Assembly: GCF_040054535.1 (NCBI RefSeq)
Contig: NC_090785.1
Span: 13,987,501-14,051,500, forward strand
Reading direction: 5' to 3'
Length of the DNA stretch: 64,000 nucleotides
DNA from: Antennarius striatus
Taxonomy: Eukaryota; Chordata; Actinopteri; Lophiiformes; Antennariidae
Part shown: positions 23,197 through 35,220 of the stretch, in pieces
Position numbering within the stretch: position 1 is the stretch's first letter
Layout of the letters: every line of letters begins with the position of its first letter
Made by a program: the position numbers and the translations under genes
The notes under the pieces: generated by a model
Database searches by the model: none
Told to the model about the DNA's origin: nothing
Seen by the model: the letters and a program-made list of their open reading frames with translations, nothing else

Positions 23197-26188
23197 CTGT
23201 AGGAAAATGGATGGAAAGGTTTAACATTAAGTTTTTCCACCAACTCTTGATGAAACAAATAGCTTTATCAACAGATATTCCTGATACCTGGACAGCTTTT
23301 TGGAAGCGATAGCAAAACATGTGGAAGACCCTGCAAGCCTCCTCTGTTTTGAAGGTGCTGTCATCTTCACAAAAGAACTCCATTAGAGCCTGACTAGACA
23401 TCCTCATACCCTCCACCTCATCTTCTGCTTCTTTCAGACGCTCCTCAGCCACCTGCACATAAATAATTTAGTTATCCCTTAAAATTAGCCTCCTGCACAT
23501 GTCAATCATCTTACCTAAAACTAGTTTGGGATTGTCTGACTACAATACATTACATAAAAATTAACTGAGCCAGGTAATATTTGTTATACCTCTAGGAAAG
23601 TATGTGTATGTTGCTGAATTTCTGCCTCAGTTTGGATGTTTGCTTTAACTGCCGCCACTCTGGTTTTTAACTTGGACAGATCTTCAAGCACTGATTCCTC
23701 ACACAACCTATATAGAAGAAACAGACATAAAATACACAGGTTTAATAAAAGTTGAAAAGTAATAGCTGTGTAACACATCTAGAGAAATGTCTCACAATCA
23801 TAGGGATAGTGTTATGACTGTTAGGTTAGGACAGTAAATGGACAATTATTATCAACTGAATGCAGAATAAGGTTAGTCATCCTTGGTATCTTGCAAAGAA
23901 ACTCTCAAGCAGAGCTTGATTATTGTCTTGGAGTACCAGTGTTGCATAACTCAGGCAGGACCTGTATATCCCCTCAGACAGTCACAGTCAGACCTGATGA
24001 GTTTTGAAAAGCAACTGACCTGGAGGCGGAGCCAACATGGCCTAGTTGGCTGGGAAATGATAGTAAACTCTGGTCCTTTTTAACAGCTTCCTGCCGAGAC
24101 AAACAACAATTATCCAGCTATTGTGTAAAAAGAAGCAATAGACTGTTTTCAAATGTTAACAAAATCAGATGCTTTGTGGAGAAGTCTGGCTTGGGTTAAG
24201 TTAGGGTGCTGTTCTCAAAACACTTTGTGATCAGAGATTCATTTGTTGCTTATTGCTCTGAAGCATGTAATTTGCTGATATTTAATGTCTGCTTGTCTTT
24301 ATAGAATATCTCAAAATCATAGCATTCAAATAATGATATTTTTAATTTTTTATCAAAGTTCCTTGACTTGGTTTAAAAATCAACACTATGTTTCCCGTAA
24401 AATTATGTATAAAATGTTTTCTGCAAAATGTTTTCAACCAATAGCTTCTTAATAAAGTTCAGCTGAGGAATAACAGCCTCCTAAAACCCAATCAAGCTTT
24501 ATAGAAAATCAAACGTATGACCCTGGAGCCTTAACTTAATGTTACAGGGTTTGTAAAATTCAGTTTTTTAAAGCTGATGGACCCAGATTATTATTTGGAT
24601 CTTCCCAAATTCACACATCCATAGACACCAACCCCCAATTTTATAAGCATGTAACCTTTCCTGTAGTAGTTCTTTCTTTAGTAGTTGGAATTTAATCTTA
24701 CTGACAAGCAACAAGTAAACAGACACGGATAAAAACACAACATCCCTGGGAGATGTAACTACCCTTACCTCCTTAAAGTATATGTCTCTGACCCCTATCT
24801 AGACATAATTTACAATGCATATAATGACTGCTAAAGGCTGTCACATGGTTATTTACCTAAAGCTCAATATCAGTAATAATAGTAAAAATGTGTCTAGACA
24901 CAGGACTTCAAATGTGGATATTGCTGCAAAAAAGCTATGAATTCTAAAAGATGGATAATTTACACTTATCTTCTGTGGCAGTTTTCAAGGTGGACACCTG
25001 AGACAATTTCTCAATCCACAATTGGACCAAATATGAAATATAGTCTCACGATATTTATCTTTGTTCCTGAGTTATGACATTAACTTCTGTCCATTTGATT
25101 CAAAATGCCATCACCAATTTTTACAACAAGTAAGTCTTTTATGTGGATACAATTGTATTTTGTGAGGTTGAAGTCATCAAAGACCATCAAAATCTAACCA
25201 GTTCATCTTTGGTTTTAGTTGATAAAAAAATCATTCAAGGTGTTACTGAGAATGGATATGGATGGACAGACAACCTGTAAACTTGAGTGTGGAGGTGTAA
25301 CATGGATGGCTGCCGCTTACTATCAAAAATACATTTTCTAAGTATCACCTTCGCATAAAGGAGGTGATATTAAATTCTTATTTACTTCAGCACATTTTGG
25401 ATATTATGGGATTACAATCTGAATCTTACCATAGCGACAAAATGCAGAAGATTCATGCCTGGTTTGTTGGCTTTGGTGTCAGCCAGTTTAAGAAGTGATG
25501 AAATCCGGAAACCAGCAGCATTCCCTGCATATCCTCCCTGCAAAGCCAAAGAAAAATAATAACTCATATAATCACAGCATGATAAAACTTGAAACAAAAA
25601 CAATACAAAACCCAGGTGCAAAATCAGAGTGACGTCTGAGCACACACACCCTGACTCCATCATGACATGTGTATAATACACACACAAAAAGACAGATTCT
25701 GCTTTGTTGGGGTGAATAAAAGGAAGGAAATAAAAAATAAAGACTCACGGCATTCATGTAGTTCCCTGCTTTCAGAACCAAACGAAGGATGGAGTGCAAT
25801 TCAGGACAGCTTAGCAGCTCTAAGAGTCAAAAATAGAGATTCAAAATAGTTTAAGATTAAAGAATGTTATTATATATGTCGCACATCAAGGACTTGAAAT
25901 GGGTTAGGGTTAGGGTTACAACAGCTGCCACTCAAGCTGGTCAACTGACAATACATAGAACTGAGACCTGGCGAATTTAAAAGCCAGAGCCCAAAAAATA
26001 TCAGGATGCTGTGTAAAACGTGAATACAAACTGTAATCCTTTACAAATAACAGGTTAGACTGACACTACTAACAACACAATGAAATGACATGAAATCAAG
26101 TTTATTAATTCCCCATAAATAAAATTATTTATCCACTCGAGCACACATGAGTTGTTGTTAATCACGCCTAAATATGTGGGTACAGGCC

Positions 26189-26235
<47 letters not shown>

Positions 26236-29200
26236 CACAGGCATGCCCACAATGGGAGGTACAGCGGCAGGCAGCTCTTTTGTTGTGTACCCAATGAGCA
26301 ACTTGTATGGGGACAGTGCCTTGCTCAAGGGCACCTCTCCATTGACAATTCACACTCTAAATGTTTTGGCCCACACAGGTCTCTCACAGTCCAAATCATT
26401 TAGGTTAACTCTAAACAGGAACATTTGAAGGGCTAATATAGACCTCTATCTTTATAGTAGTGGAGGACATGACTCCCTGCTGTTAACATTACCTCTGGCC
26501 GCCTCCCTCAGACATCTGGCCGCCACACACAGAGAGGTCACAGCTGGGTCAAACTCTTGCTGCAGGATCATGGTGTCAAGACGAAGCCGAAAACTATTGG
26601 AATTTAGGAGAGTAGAATGAAAGGATGAATGGACATGGGTGAGTGATGGCAGAGACAAAAAGGAACCTGTGATCAGTCATTAGTTAAACAAACATGTGTC
26701 ATCTCAAACAGTAGGACAAGTGTTACATACAAATAAACAAAAAAGAATATTTTTGAGCTGAAAAGTCATTTGTTGGAATGATATTTCATACATGTTACAC
26801 AATTAGGGCACAGGGCCTACCTGGGGATTTCCACCAACAGTAGGATGAAAAGATCAGGTTCTCCAAGCCAGCTCCTCTCGCCACCAAATCTCCTCAGACG
26901 AGCCTCCTGAAGGAGACCAGATGAAAAATAAAATCTGGAAAGCAGCTTCATTTGGAAAAGAAATCTGGAATACTAAAAGTGACGTGCCGTTAACAGTTTC
27001 TGCCAGTAATTTAAAGTGTGGCCCACCTCAAGAACACGTCATATGACAGTGGAATGGCAAGTTTCTGATCAGACTTAACAAAACCAGATGGTGAGTAGGG
27101 TATGAGGAAGTGGTGGGGTGGGGGGGGGATGAAAGACACTTTACCTCCTCACTGTCAGGCAGCAGTTTGCAGAGCTCTGAGAGCTTCTCTGCTCCGTAAC
27201 GGTCCCCAGCACCCTGCCTGATATCCTCAACAATCTCCTTAGCAGGCCTGCAAAAAACATATTTTTAAGATGACATCACAAGGTTTTCAGCCCAAGGAAG
27301 AGCTGCCCCCCCCCCCCCCCGACCCTCTCCCTTCACAGAATGATGAAGTTAAACAGTGGTATCAGCTCTTGTTGTGTTCACAGTCTTTAGGTTTATCCCA
27401 CTCTAATCAGTCTAGTGGTAGGGAGAGAGGGCTGATTGACGCCACACTGGTGACAGAGAGTGGTTTAGCCACTGGGCAAATACAAGGCAGACATGCTGGG
27501 GGAAGAGGTTGGGGGTGTCAAGGTGAAAGAGAGAGTGTAGAAACTGAACCGACTGAACTGTTTGACCTCTGACTTACTTCCTCTGAGTGACACATGTGTC
27601 CTCTATTGCAGCAGTTTTCCATTACCCTAACCCCTCCACCCTTTATCCTCCATTGTGTTTGCTACTGTGAGGCTTTTACTCCCAAACCTACAAAATTCAT
27701 GACTCAACAGTAATGTTCATAGATAATAATTTGAAACAATTCAAGGCTACATCTGAGAAAGACTGAGAATGAATATTTTTTCAATGGATTTTCAAAATGT
27801 AAAAGGTTATTTTAAGTCATTATGTGTTGTGTTATTTGCCTAGTTTAGCTGATAATAAAATTCTGAGTGGCATGACCCCCTAACAGAATGATTATATGAA
27901 AACAAAAAGAAACACTCCAACAGACAAATCAGACACTGCTGTCTAACAATATAACCCCATGTCTACACCCATATTTCAACAGTGGCTCTGTTTATGTTTC
28001 TAGGAGAGGACCAGTAAGCTCCGAACAAGACAACTGTTTGTGTACTCAAGAGGCAACATTTACATAATAGCTTTCCCTACAAGTCTCGACAAATCTGGTT
28101 AAGGGCTGCTCTTCAGTTGAGACACACAATTAAGCCTCTCTGCATTTTTCTGCAACAAGGTGTAATGATATCCTCGAAAACCATCACATCAATTCTATGT
28201 TATTGTACCAGCTGTAAATGTGATTGCTGCATTAGACATCAAAGTCTATGTAAGTGTGTTTCAACAACCACATTCATTACAAAAGCTGATTGAAGCTGGA
28301 AAACATGCTATCAGACTTTCAGGGGGGTGGGGGGTGAATGACAAGGCACCAGTGGGGTCTCTCTCAGTTGGGGTTAGTTTTAGCATTCAGCGTTCTTAAA
28401 GGCAATCAGCAGGTGTCAACTCAGCGGGCTCAGCCCCATCACTAACCCACCGCCTTCCTTTAAACCTCCCGATCCCCCCCCCCCCCCACTTACTGGGTAC
28501 CCTGCACCTGTCCCCTGCTACTTGTCCCCTCCGTGACTCCACATCCACTCCCTTCTTCACACTGTTTGGAACAAACTGGATCTAAAGACAACCTCTTACA
28601 ACTGATATATGGCCTCTTGCTCCAGTCAGACACACACACCATTCCCCAGGGTGGAACTATACACACTTCTGTTTCCTGCTTTTAAAGCCACCGTCTGTTT
28701 GGACTGATGGTGCCTCTTAATGGCCATACATGTTGAAAGCTGAATCCATTTAATTGTAGCAGAAGCTTAGGTATATACTTAATATAAAACCTCTATTACA
28801 GTCTTTATCGACTGCATTGCCGATCACAATCTTGACTACCTGTGATTATTTAACTGAGTTTATAAATTGTCAGTTTCTCATATGTCAATTTGATGTCTTC
28901 AAATGACTTCTTCAGTTCAATCAAGAAGTCAAACCAAAATATGTTCAATTAATAATAATGCAAAACAGAAAAAAAGATGCAAATCCTCTTTTGGATCTAG
29001 GAAATGATTAATCAACTAATCATCAATGTTGAAGTGTTGAACAAAGATACTTACGTTTTAAACTGTCGTAGAAAGATTCCAATGTTCATACTGCGTTTGG
29101 GGTCCAATAGTGAGATCTGTAAATAGAAAAATGCATTTTAGGAAGAAAAAAAGTGCAAGAAATATACCGTATATCTCTTCATGGCCTTAAAATGTCATGT

Positions 29201-29711
29201 CCTTTGGCGATCACGCGACTCTGACCTCTTCCACGTTGTCCTGCGGGGATCTGGAGCGCAGTAACGCTGACTTGCATCTCAAGGTGTTGGTCCTGTCCTG
29301 AGGCTTGCTGTCCTTCTGCCCAAACAGCTCATCCAGGGAGTGAAGGTCTATGGGGAACTCATCCTCACCTGGCATCGCCCCGCTCCACACGCTCTTCCTT
29401 CCTTCGACCTTCTCTTTCGGAATACGCTCCCAGTTCAGCTTCCTCAGCCGGCTCCGACGGGCGCTGTCTGTCCGGCTAAATGGCAAAGAGGATGAGGACG
29501 ATGTCGTTGCAGGTAGGGGCGGAGGAGGAGGTGGAGGAGGTGGCGGTGGAGGAGGAGGTGGAGGTGGTGCAAGAGGAGATGACAGCGGGGCGACCAGCAC
29601 CGAACGCGAATCCATGGCCGTCACTTCCACAGTGTCATCAGTGGAAAGGCTGGGCTGAGTCCCATGAACGTAGTGAGATTCCTTGACGGCCACAGTCAAG
29701 TTGATGAGCAT
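21277..29711 (-). CDS. fhdc1: FH2-domain formin of the FHDC1/INF1 type
   Basis: Formins nucleate and elongate straight actin filaments; FHDC1 also binds microtubules. I read 11 coding exons, all GT-AG and phase-consistent: 29711-29226, 29116-29055, 27247-27145, 26906-26821, 26593-26493, 25819-25749, 25537-25430, 24090-24020, 23707-23590, 23452-23288 and 23196-21277. The total is 3,291 nt, or 1,096 aa; human FHDC1 is of similar size (about 1,140). Order: a short N-terminus, an FH1 stretch of 17 consecutive prolines (49-65), an FH2 domain from about 88 (RKLNWERIP, Trp94) to about 440, a charged helix, then a long basic Ser/Pro-rich tail. FH2 hallmarks are [21 protein letters not shown] and [10 protein letters not shown]. 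There is no DID or GBD region, so it is not a diaphanous or INF2 formin. ATG33 is an alternative start. Teleosts have several fhdc paralogues, and which one this is cannot be told. Confidence 0.93.
26095..26400 (-). repeat. SINE-like element in a formin intron
   Basis: Homologous to 34890-35220: both share a TTTATTAATTCCC tail, an AATGAGCAACTT word, TGCCTTGCTCAAGGGCACCT and a TTTGG(T/C)CCACA block. This copy lies between formin coding exons 5 and 6 and contains a CA microsatellite (26192-26231). The tRNA-like head is not visible, so it is 5'-truncated. Confidence 0.75.
26192..26231. repeat. (CA)n microsatellite
   Basis: About 40 bp of CA repeat inside the intronic SINE-like copy. Confidence 0.95.
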
Positions 29712-29720
29712 GGAGGATGT
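29226..29720 (-). other. fhdc1: First coding exon of the formin, with its acceptor
   Basis: A very strong C-rich pyrimidine tract on the minus strand (about 29759-29723) ends in TTTAAGCCCAG at 29721, followed by only 9 nt (ACATCCTCC) before the ATG at 29711. So the start codon lies right behind a splice junction and the rest of the 5' UTR must come from an upstream exon. The exon carries FH1 and the first part of FH2 and ends at the donor GAAGAG/GTCAG. Confidence 0.7.
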
Positions 29721-30149
29721 CTGGGCTTAAAGGGGGTGGGGGGTAGGGGGTGGAGGTAGAGTCTCTGCTCAGTCCATCAGTGACATCTTTTTCCAGTTTC
29801 AAGAAATCTATAGTTCAAAGGTCTTTCAATAACTCCAGCCTGGGAAACACAACAACCCAGAAACATTATTGAGCATGAAGGAATCAGGAAATCAGCCAGT
29901 CTCAACAACAAGTGAGTCAGCCGATGACGTCATGTGAGTGTGTCTGACACCCGGCCTCACTGGTCCTGTCATTAGTGGGACCCAGTGCATTCACTGGTAT
30001 CGCAAGTAGCTGCATCTAAAATATAACCCCAGCTTCAACTCTTTGTAGATGTTAAGGCAGTTAGGGGAAAGTACTCGTGAACTGCCCCTTTCTGTGGGTT
30101 GTTTGAACAACTTGTCCCATCCTGTTCAGTTTCACCTCACTACCAGCAT

Positions 30150-30189
30150 ACACACACGCACGCACGCACGCACACACACACACACACAC
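30150..30189. repeat. Short (CA)n repeat with CG interruptions
   Basis: CACGCACG followed by a CA run. Confidence 0.9.
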
Positions 30190-30487
30190 TCACCACCACC
30201 ATCCTCTCCTTTCTAATTAGAATAGATGGAGACACCACAGGCAAAGATGCAGAGTTAACCACAAAGATGAGAAATGATGGTGGGGGTCATAAATCCTAAC
30301 TTGAATCATTCTTCCACACGTGACAGAAGGTGAACATCTGAAACCTGGCTGTACGCTCCCGCACCAGTCCGATTCATCAGGATTAGCAATGCAATTATAA
30401 ATGAGTCAGAGTTCATGTGTCTGGTCCGAGAGAAAGTCTTAAATCATGACACAGTTTTGCAGCTGGCCTCTTATGTTATTTCCCTTA

Positions 30488-30575
30488 GCTTGACGCGTCT
30501 GGGGGACGCGCGTGGACGTCGCGCTGTTCCACCGAGCGACGCGTGAGCGCGCTGCCGTCGATGATCTCACCCTCC
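30488..30575. promoter_or_regulatory. Isolated CpG-dense block upstream of the formin
   Basis: About 85 bp with many CpGs (GACGCG, ACGCGT, GACGTCGCG, GCGCGC) inside AT-rich DNA, between the first coding exon and the leader exon. CpG retention in a methylated vertebrate genome suggests an unmethylated regulatory element. No specific factor is claimed. Confidence 0.35.
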
Positions 30576-30889
30576 ATCATTTAAGAGATCAGTATCTGGA
30601 TAAGAGGAAAACCACTCTCATCTAGTCTACTTTTATACAGGATCGGTGAAAGAAGAGAGAAAAGTCAGAGAGAAAAAATAAAAGTATATAATTAACTTAA
30701 CACACAATGAAGTTTTCAGGGGATTTACAGAACTTCAGAAGTTTCTACAACCTATTCCCATTAATCGGAAGCTGGACCCTAAAACATTTCCCTTAAAACG
30801 CTCATTCAGAACAAATCCTGAATGGAATGAAAAATCTTTGTTCTGCAACTATCTTTATCAGAATAACTTCATCAATTTATTTAACTTAC

Positions 30890-30945
30890 CTGTCGGTGTC
30901 GCTTCCTCTCCTTCTCTGATGTAACCCACGGAGCGCCAATAGACG
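30890..30945 (-). other. fhdc1: Candidate formin 5' leader exon
   Basis: On the minus strand CGACAG/GTAAGTT gives a good donor at 30890. An acceptor-like CTGTTTTTTTCAG borders 30945, so a 56-nt non-coding exon is possible. Alternatively the leader is one longer exon starting near the GC-rich sequence at about 31100; in that case it carries a 47-codon upstream ORF (ATG at 31108-31106, stop at about 30965). The donor is better supported than the 5' edge. Confidence 0.45.
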
Positions 30946-32846
30946 CTGAAAAAAACAGTAAATTTCAATAAAGCTCACGGTTCCATTCCAAGATATGGTT
31001 TGTTAATTCTCCTTCAAACTGGTTACTTGTGCCGCTCCTGCTGCCCCTCTCTTCCTCAACTTGAAACTTCCACACTCCACACGGGAACGCGCAGGCGCGC
31101 ACCCACATGCCGATAGGAGTTTTTTTTTTGTATCCTCCCAGTTTTCCCATGGGCGGATTTAAGGGTTTCAGGTACACTCGATCTTAACTCCTCTTTGTCA
31201 ACTTTGAAGATGTTTGGGTAGAGCTGACTGTCTGACATGTTTAGACCTTACAATAGTGATTTCACTATTCTGTTTGAGAAAGATTGTGCATGAAAGGTTG
31301 CTGTCAGAAGCTGAGGCTAATCATCATAGTGGGCAGGGCTGATCTTCAACTGGTGCAGAAGGCCTTGATCATGCAAACAAAATATGCTTTTGAGAACCTG
31401 AAAAAGAGATTAGATGGATAACAGACATGGGAAATGATGTGTGCATCTCTTCCCTGCACTGAGAACGGAGCACAGGTGAAAGACAAGAAACCAGGAGTCT
31501 ATCTCAGGTGGTGAAATGGCCCAGATGCCTGGATGTAAAACCATAACACCAACCTTTCATCTAAGGTGCTGCTGCACCCCTGGCCCATGTCACTTGCTGA
31601 TGCAGAGTCTAGCTCAGGTAGCCTCTTTCAGAGACCATGCTGACAGTTAGCCGTCCTCACTTCCTGGGTTCGCAGTAATTAGGGGGTTATGACCCCAAAA
31701 GATCCAGATATTGTTGTGCCTGTGCAGCAGGTCATGTTATAGTGCACTCATGCCAGAATAATCCTCTCTCAGGAAACTTCACTTTCCATTCAGTCACTCT
31801 CTTCTCAGACTTCAGTGCACGATTCAGAACACCGGGAAACGCCACTGTTGAGACTGCCGTTTTGTAGTCCTTAAAGATTCTGAACAACCCGCACAAATCT
31901 GCATATTAGACCAACAATCACGCAACATGCTGTAACAGTGATTAATGAACTATTCAACATTAACTTGGCAGCCCCAACTTGTTTCACTAAGACATTTGAA
32001 TTACAAGGAAACAGCGTCTATGATGTGTTCACAGACTCACTCACAGCCATTTCCCCCACTGCTTAACAGTGAGAGTCATAGCCTGGATCTAAAACTTTGT
32101 TCTTGTTCTTGTCTGACTTTGGAGTGTGAAACTGTAATTGTCACGGGAGATTCATGCACTTAAATCTCACACTGACTTACACTCAGAAAACAGTTTCACT
32201 TGATCTAGCAAAAAAAACCCTGCAATATTAGCTGATGGTTTGACATTTCTTTTATGCCTTTTCAGTGGAGAAATAAAGATTAACATTACGACATTTACAG
32301 CAACAAACCTTTAGAAGATTTGCCTTTAGAGAGGTGGGGTGATTGCAGCCATGCAGCAAGTGTTAGCCCTTGGTCCTCATTCCTTTTTAATCTGGCTTTG
32401 AAGCTGCAGAAGGGTTATGTAAAGGTGAAGGCTGTTACCTCTGTCCTCCCCTAACTTACTCAGAAGTAATCATAGGTGTTTACACACTCAAGCAGGAATG
32501 ACATTTGCCCTGCAGTTTTGTTATGGTGATCAAATTCTACTCCGCGACCTCTGTAATAATTTAATACAATTGGATTTCCACACTGCAGTAATGAATCCGG
32601 ATGTACAGAAATCAATACAATGGATTTTTTCCCCCACATGCTCCATTTGCATAGCATAAAAGTGCCTGTCAAGCTAGTCCACATGAAACTATTGATAGAA
32701 CCATATGGGGGATTAGTGTAATTTTGCCTCCAAAGAGTCTGGTCTGCCTTCTGGGTCTTGGTCGTTTCCACAGTGGAGTAAATAGGTCAGTGTTACTGTT
32801 GTTCTGTGGGGGTATAAAACACATACATACACATAGTGTGTATGTG

Positions 32847-32890
32847 CACACACACACACAGACACACACAGACACACACAGACACACACA

Positions 32891-32963
<73 letters not shown>
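32847..32963. repeat. (CA)n microsatellite with CACAGA units
   Basis: It starts with four CACACACAGA units and continues as a pure CA run to 32963. Confidence 0.97.
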
Positions 32964-32965
<2 letters not shown>

Positions 32966-34889
32966 GGATCTGATCCCATTTTGGGACAGGCAGTCTGGGG
33001 AGGTATTCTTAATCAAACCCAACTTCCTCAGATGTCTTAGGGTTCCCCAGCTGCACTCAGATCACGTGCAGTTATCCAGAACAGGCCTGACAAAAATTTC
33101 TGGCTTTGGTCAGACTGCCATGCTGATAAGAACAGACAGCAAGAGACAGAAAACACATACTCTCCAACTCTTAGCCTCTTTTTTCCAAATTATGGCTCAC
33201 ACAGAAACACAAATGTGCTCAGAGTAATGCTATATGTTCCATAAATGAAGAATTACAATTCATACTCACCCACATTCACATATTCAGATGTTAGAAATAA
33301 AAGACACAGGCTGAGGTTTCCACAAACTGTCCACAGAACACTATACACAAATTATGAATAAAATGTGTGACTTGAAAACACTGAGGAGCTATCTGTGGAG
33401 GCTCCATCCATTTGACAGAACAAACGTGTTTCTCCTTTCATTTCTTTGTAAAGTTTCCTGTAAGAACTTTCTTTGTGCTCCTGCAGCATTGTCAGCTGCA
33501 GCTTCAGTATTGACATGACTGATCATTGTGTTTTTCGTTGAGTGTCTGAAGTGTTTGTTGCCATTTGATCGATTTTAATAAGACTGAATCAAGCAGGTGA
33601 GTCTTGTGATAAGAAACTCAGGCGAGATGAAAACATAATGGCCATTTCTGGGTTCAAAATTGAAGTGGAGAAATAAATAAATTGTGAATATTTTTGATGA
33701 ATCGAAGTGAATTTTTCCCAATATTATATCGCGGAAAAAGCATCAAATTTTTTATAACAGGTTTTTAAATCTTGCGTTCTTGGGACGCACATTGTCTGAT
33801 GATTGTGCATCCTTGTCAAAAAATGTGCGTTAAAAACGCAAGGACGCACACTAAGAAGAACACTGCATATGCATAAACATACATATGTGTGTGTTGTGTG
33901 GAAATAGAGTTACATTTGTAGATTGAATGGAGGAGATGTGTATGGTCTTGTATATTGTGTCAGTGAATATGGTATGTTTAAATTAAACTCAGCAGGGTTA
34001 AATGGGGGACTGAAGTACTTGTGGTCAGTTGTCCTTGGGGGTTGGAGACTCTTTGTATTTGCACATGTGGCCACCTGAGCCACGTCTGACTCCAATTAGG
34101 ATTTCCTAAAACATTATAAAGGGGATTATTGGTCTGCAGAAACTCCAGCCTAGACTTTCCCACCTTTGGTCACCTTCCTGCCCCATCTGCTACAGTAATT
34201 ACACCAGTAAGAAGTCCAGTCTTACTCTACAGCAGGCTCAGGATGACACAGTGACATAGAACAACACAGACGGTCCTTTTTATCTCCTTTTCTAGAAGTG
34301 TATGATTCCTCTTATAACTGATCTTTGTCATAGTGCTTTCTCAAATGAGAAGTAAATAAAATGCTTCATAAATAATGACAGCAAGGTATTATTTATCATG
34401 TTCCAAACTGACTGATGAGAGTCCACATGAGTTTGTGGACCAAGCTGTGGTTGGGCACAAAGCCCTGGAACAGAGTGCCAGGGAACTGGACTCCAAAGAC
34501 AGGGGGTCTCGCTCGTCTGCTTGTGTGGCAAGAGTGATCACACAGTTAATATTCAAAGGGTCGGGTCTGTTGTAAGGGAGCCACTCAATGGAGGTTGACA
34601 AAGCGCATCGTACAAATAAAGGCTTCTCCCTAAGTAGGATGTGTATGTAGCCAGAAGGGCAGCAAAAGGATTGCTTTGGTGAGGTGGTCATGTATGGACT
34701 CTATAGTGAGTTTTTAAAGCAGGGCCTCCTGCTCCTCCTCACAAACTGAACCACACATTCTTAATTTCATGTTCGTCTCATTAAAGATCTGCCTTTATTT
34801 ATTCATTTCCCTCTATTGTGTGTGAAACAAAGAAACTACAGCATTACTTGCACTATCATCTATTGGTCAACAACCTTCACTTTCAGAAA

Positions 34890-35220
34890 GAGGAAAGAAA
34901 TCATCTTTATTAATTCCCGTAGGGGAAATTATTTTGTCTACTTTAGTAGTAATTAATCACATGCGTGTGTGCGTGCAAGCATACAGATAATGAGAGGTAG
35001 AGCGGTGGGAAGCTACTTCACATTGTGCCAAATGAGCAACTTCTAAGTGGGACGGTGCCTTGCTCAAGGGCACCTTGGCATTGCTCTAGAGGTGAGCTGA
35101 CACCTCCCACTGCCAGTTCAGACTTCAAACTCTTTGGTCCACATGGGCCTTGAACCGGCTACCCTCCGGTCCCCAGCCTGAGACATAGCGGACTAAACTA
35201 CTGCTAAACTACTACCCTCT
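34890..35220 (-). repeat. SINE-like element, longer copy
   Basis: Minus-strand orientation. The right end is tRNA-like, with the B-box-like word GGTTCAAGGCCC at about 35147-35158 and a preceding TAGTTTAGTCCGCTATG. The left end is a TTTATTAATTCCCGTAGGGG tail. The same LINE-type tail recurs at 40570-40605 and 62853-62910. It shares its body with 26095-26400. Confidence 0.75.

Noticed and set aside
29350..29686. Plus-strand Gly- and Glu-rich frames opposite the formin FH1 region
   Set aside because: They are the antisense of the polyproline codons in a well-supported exon.
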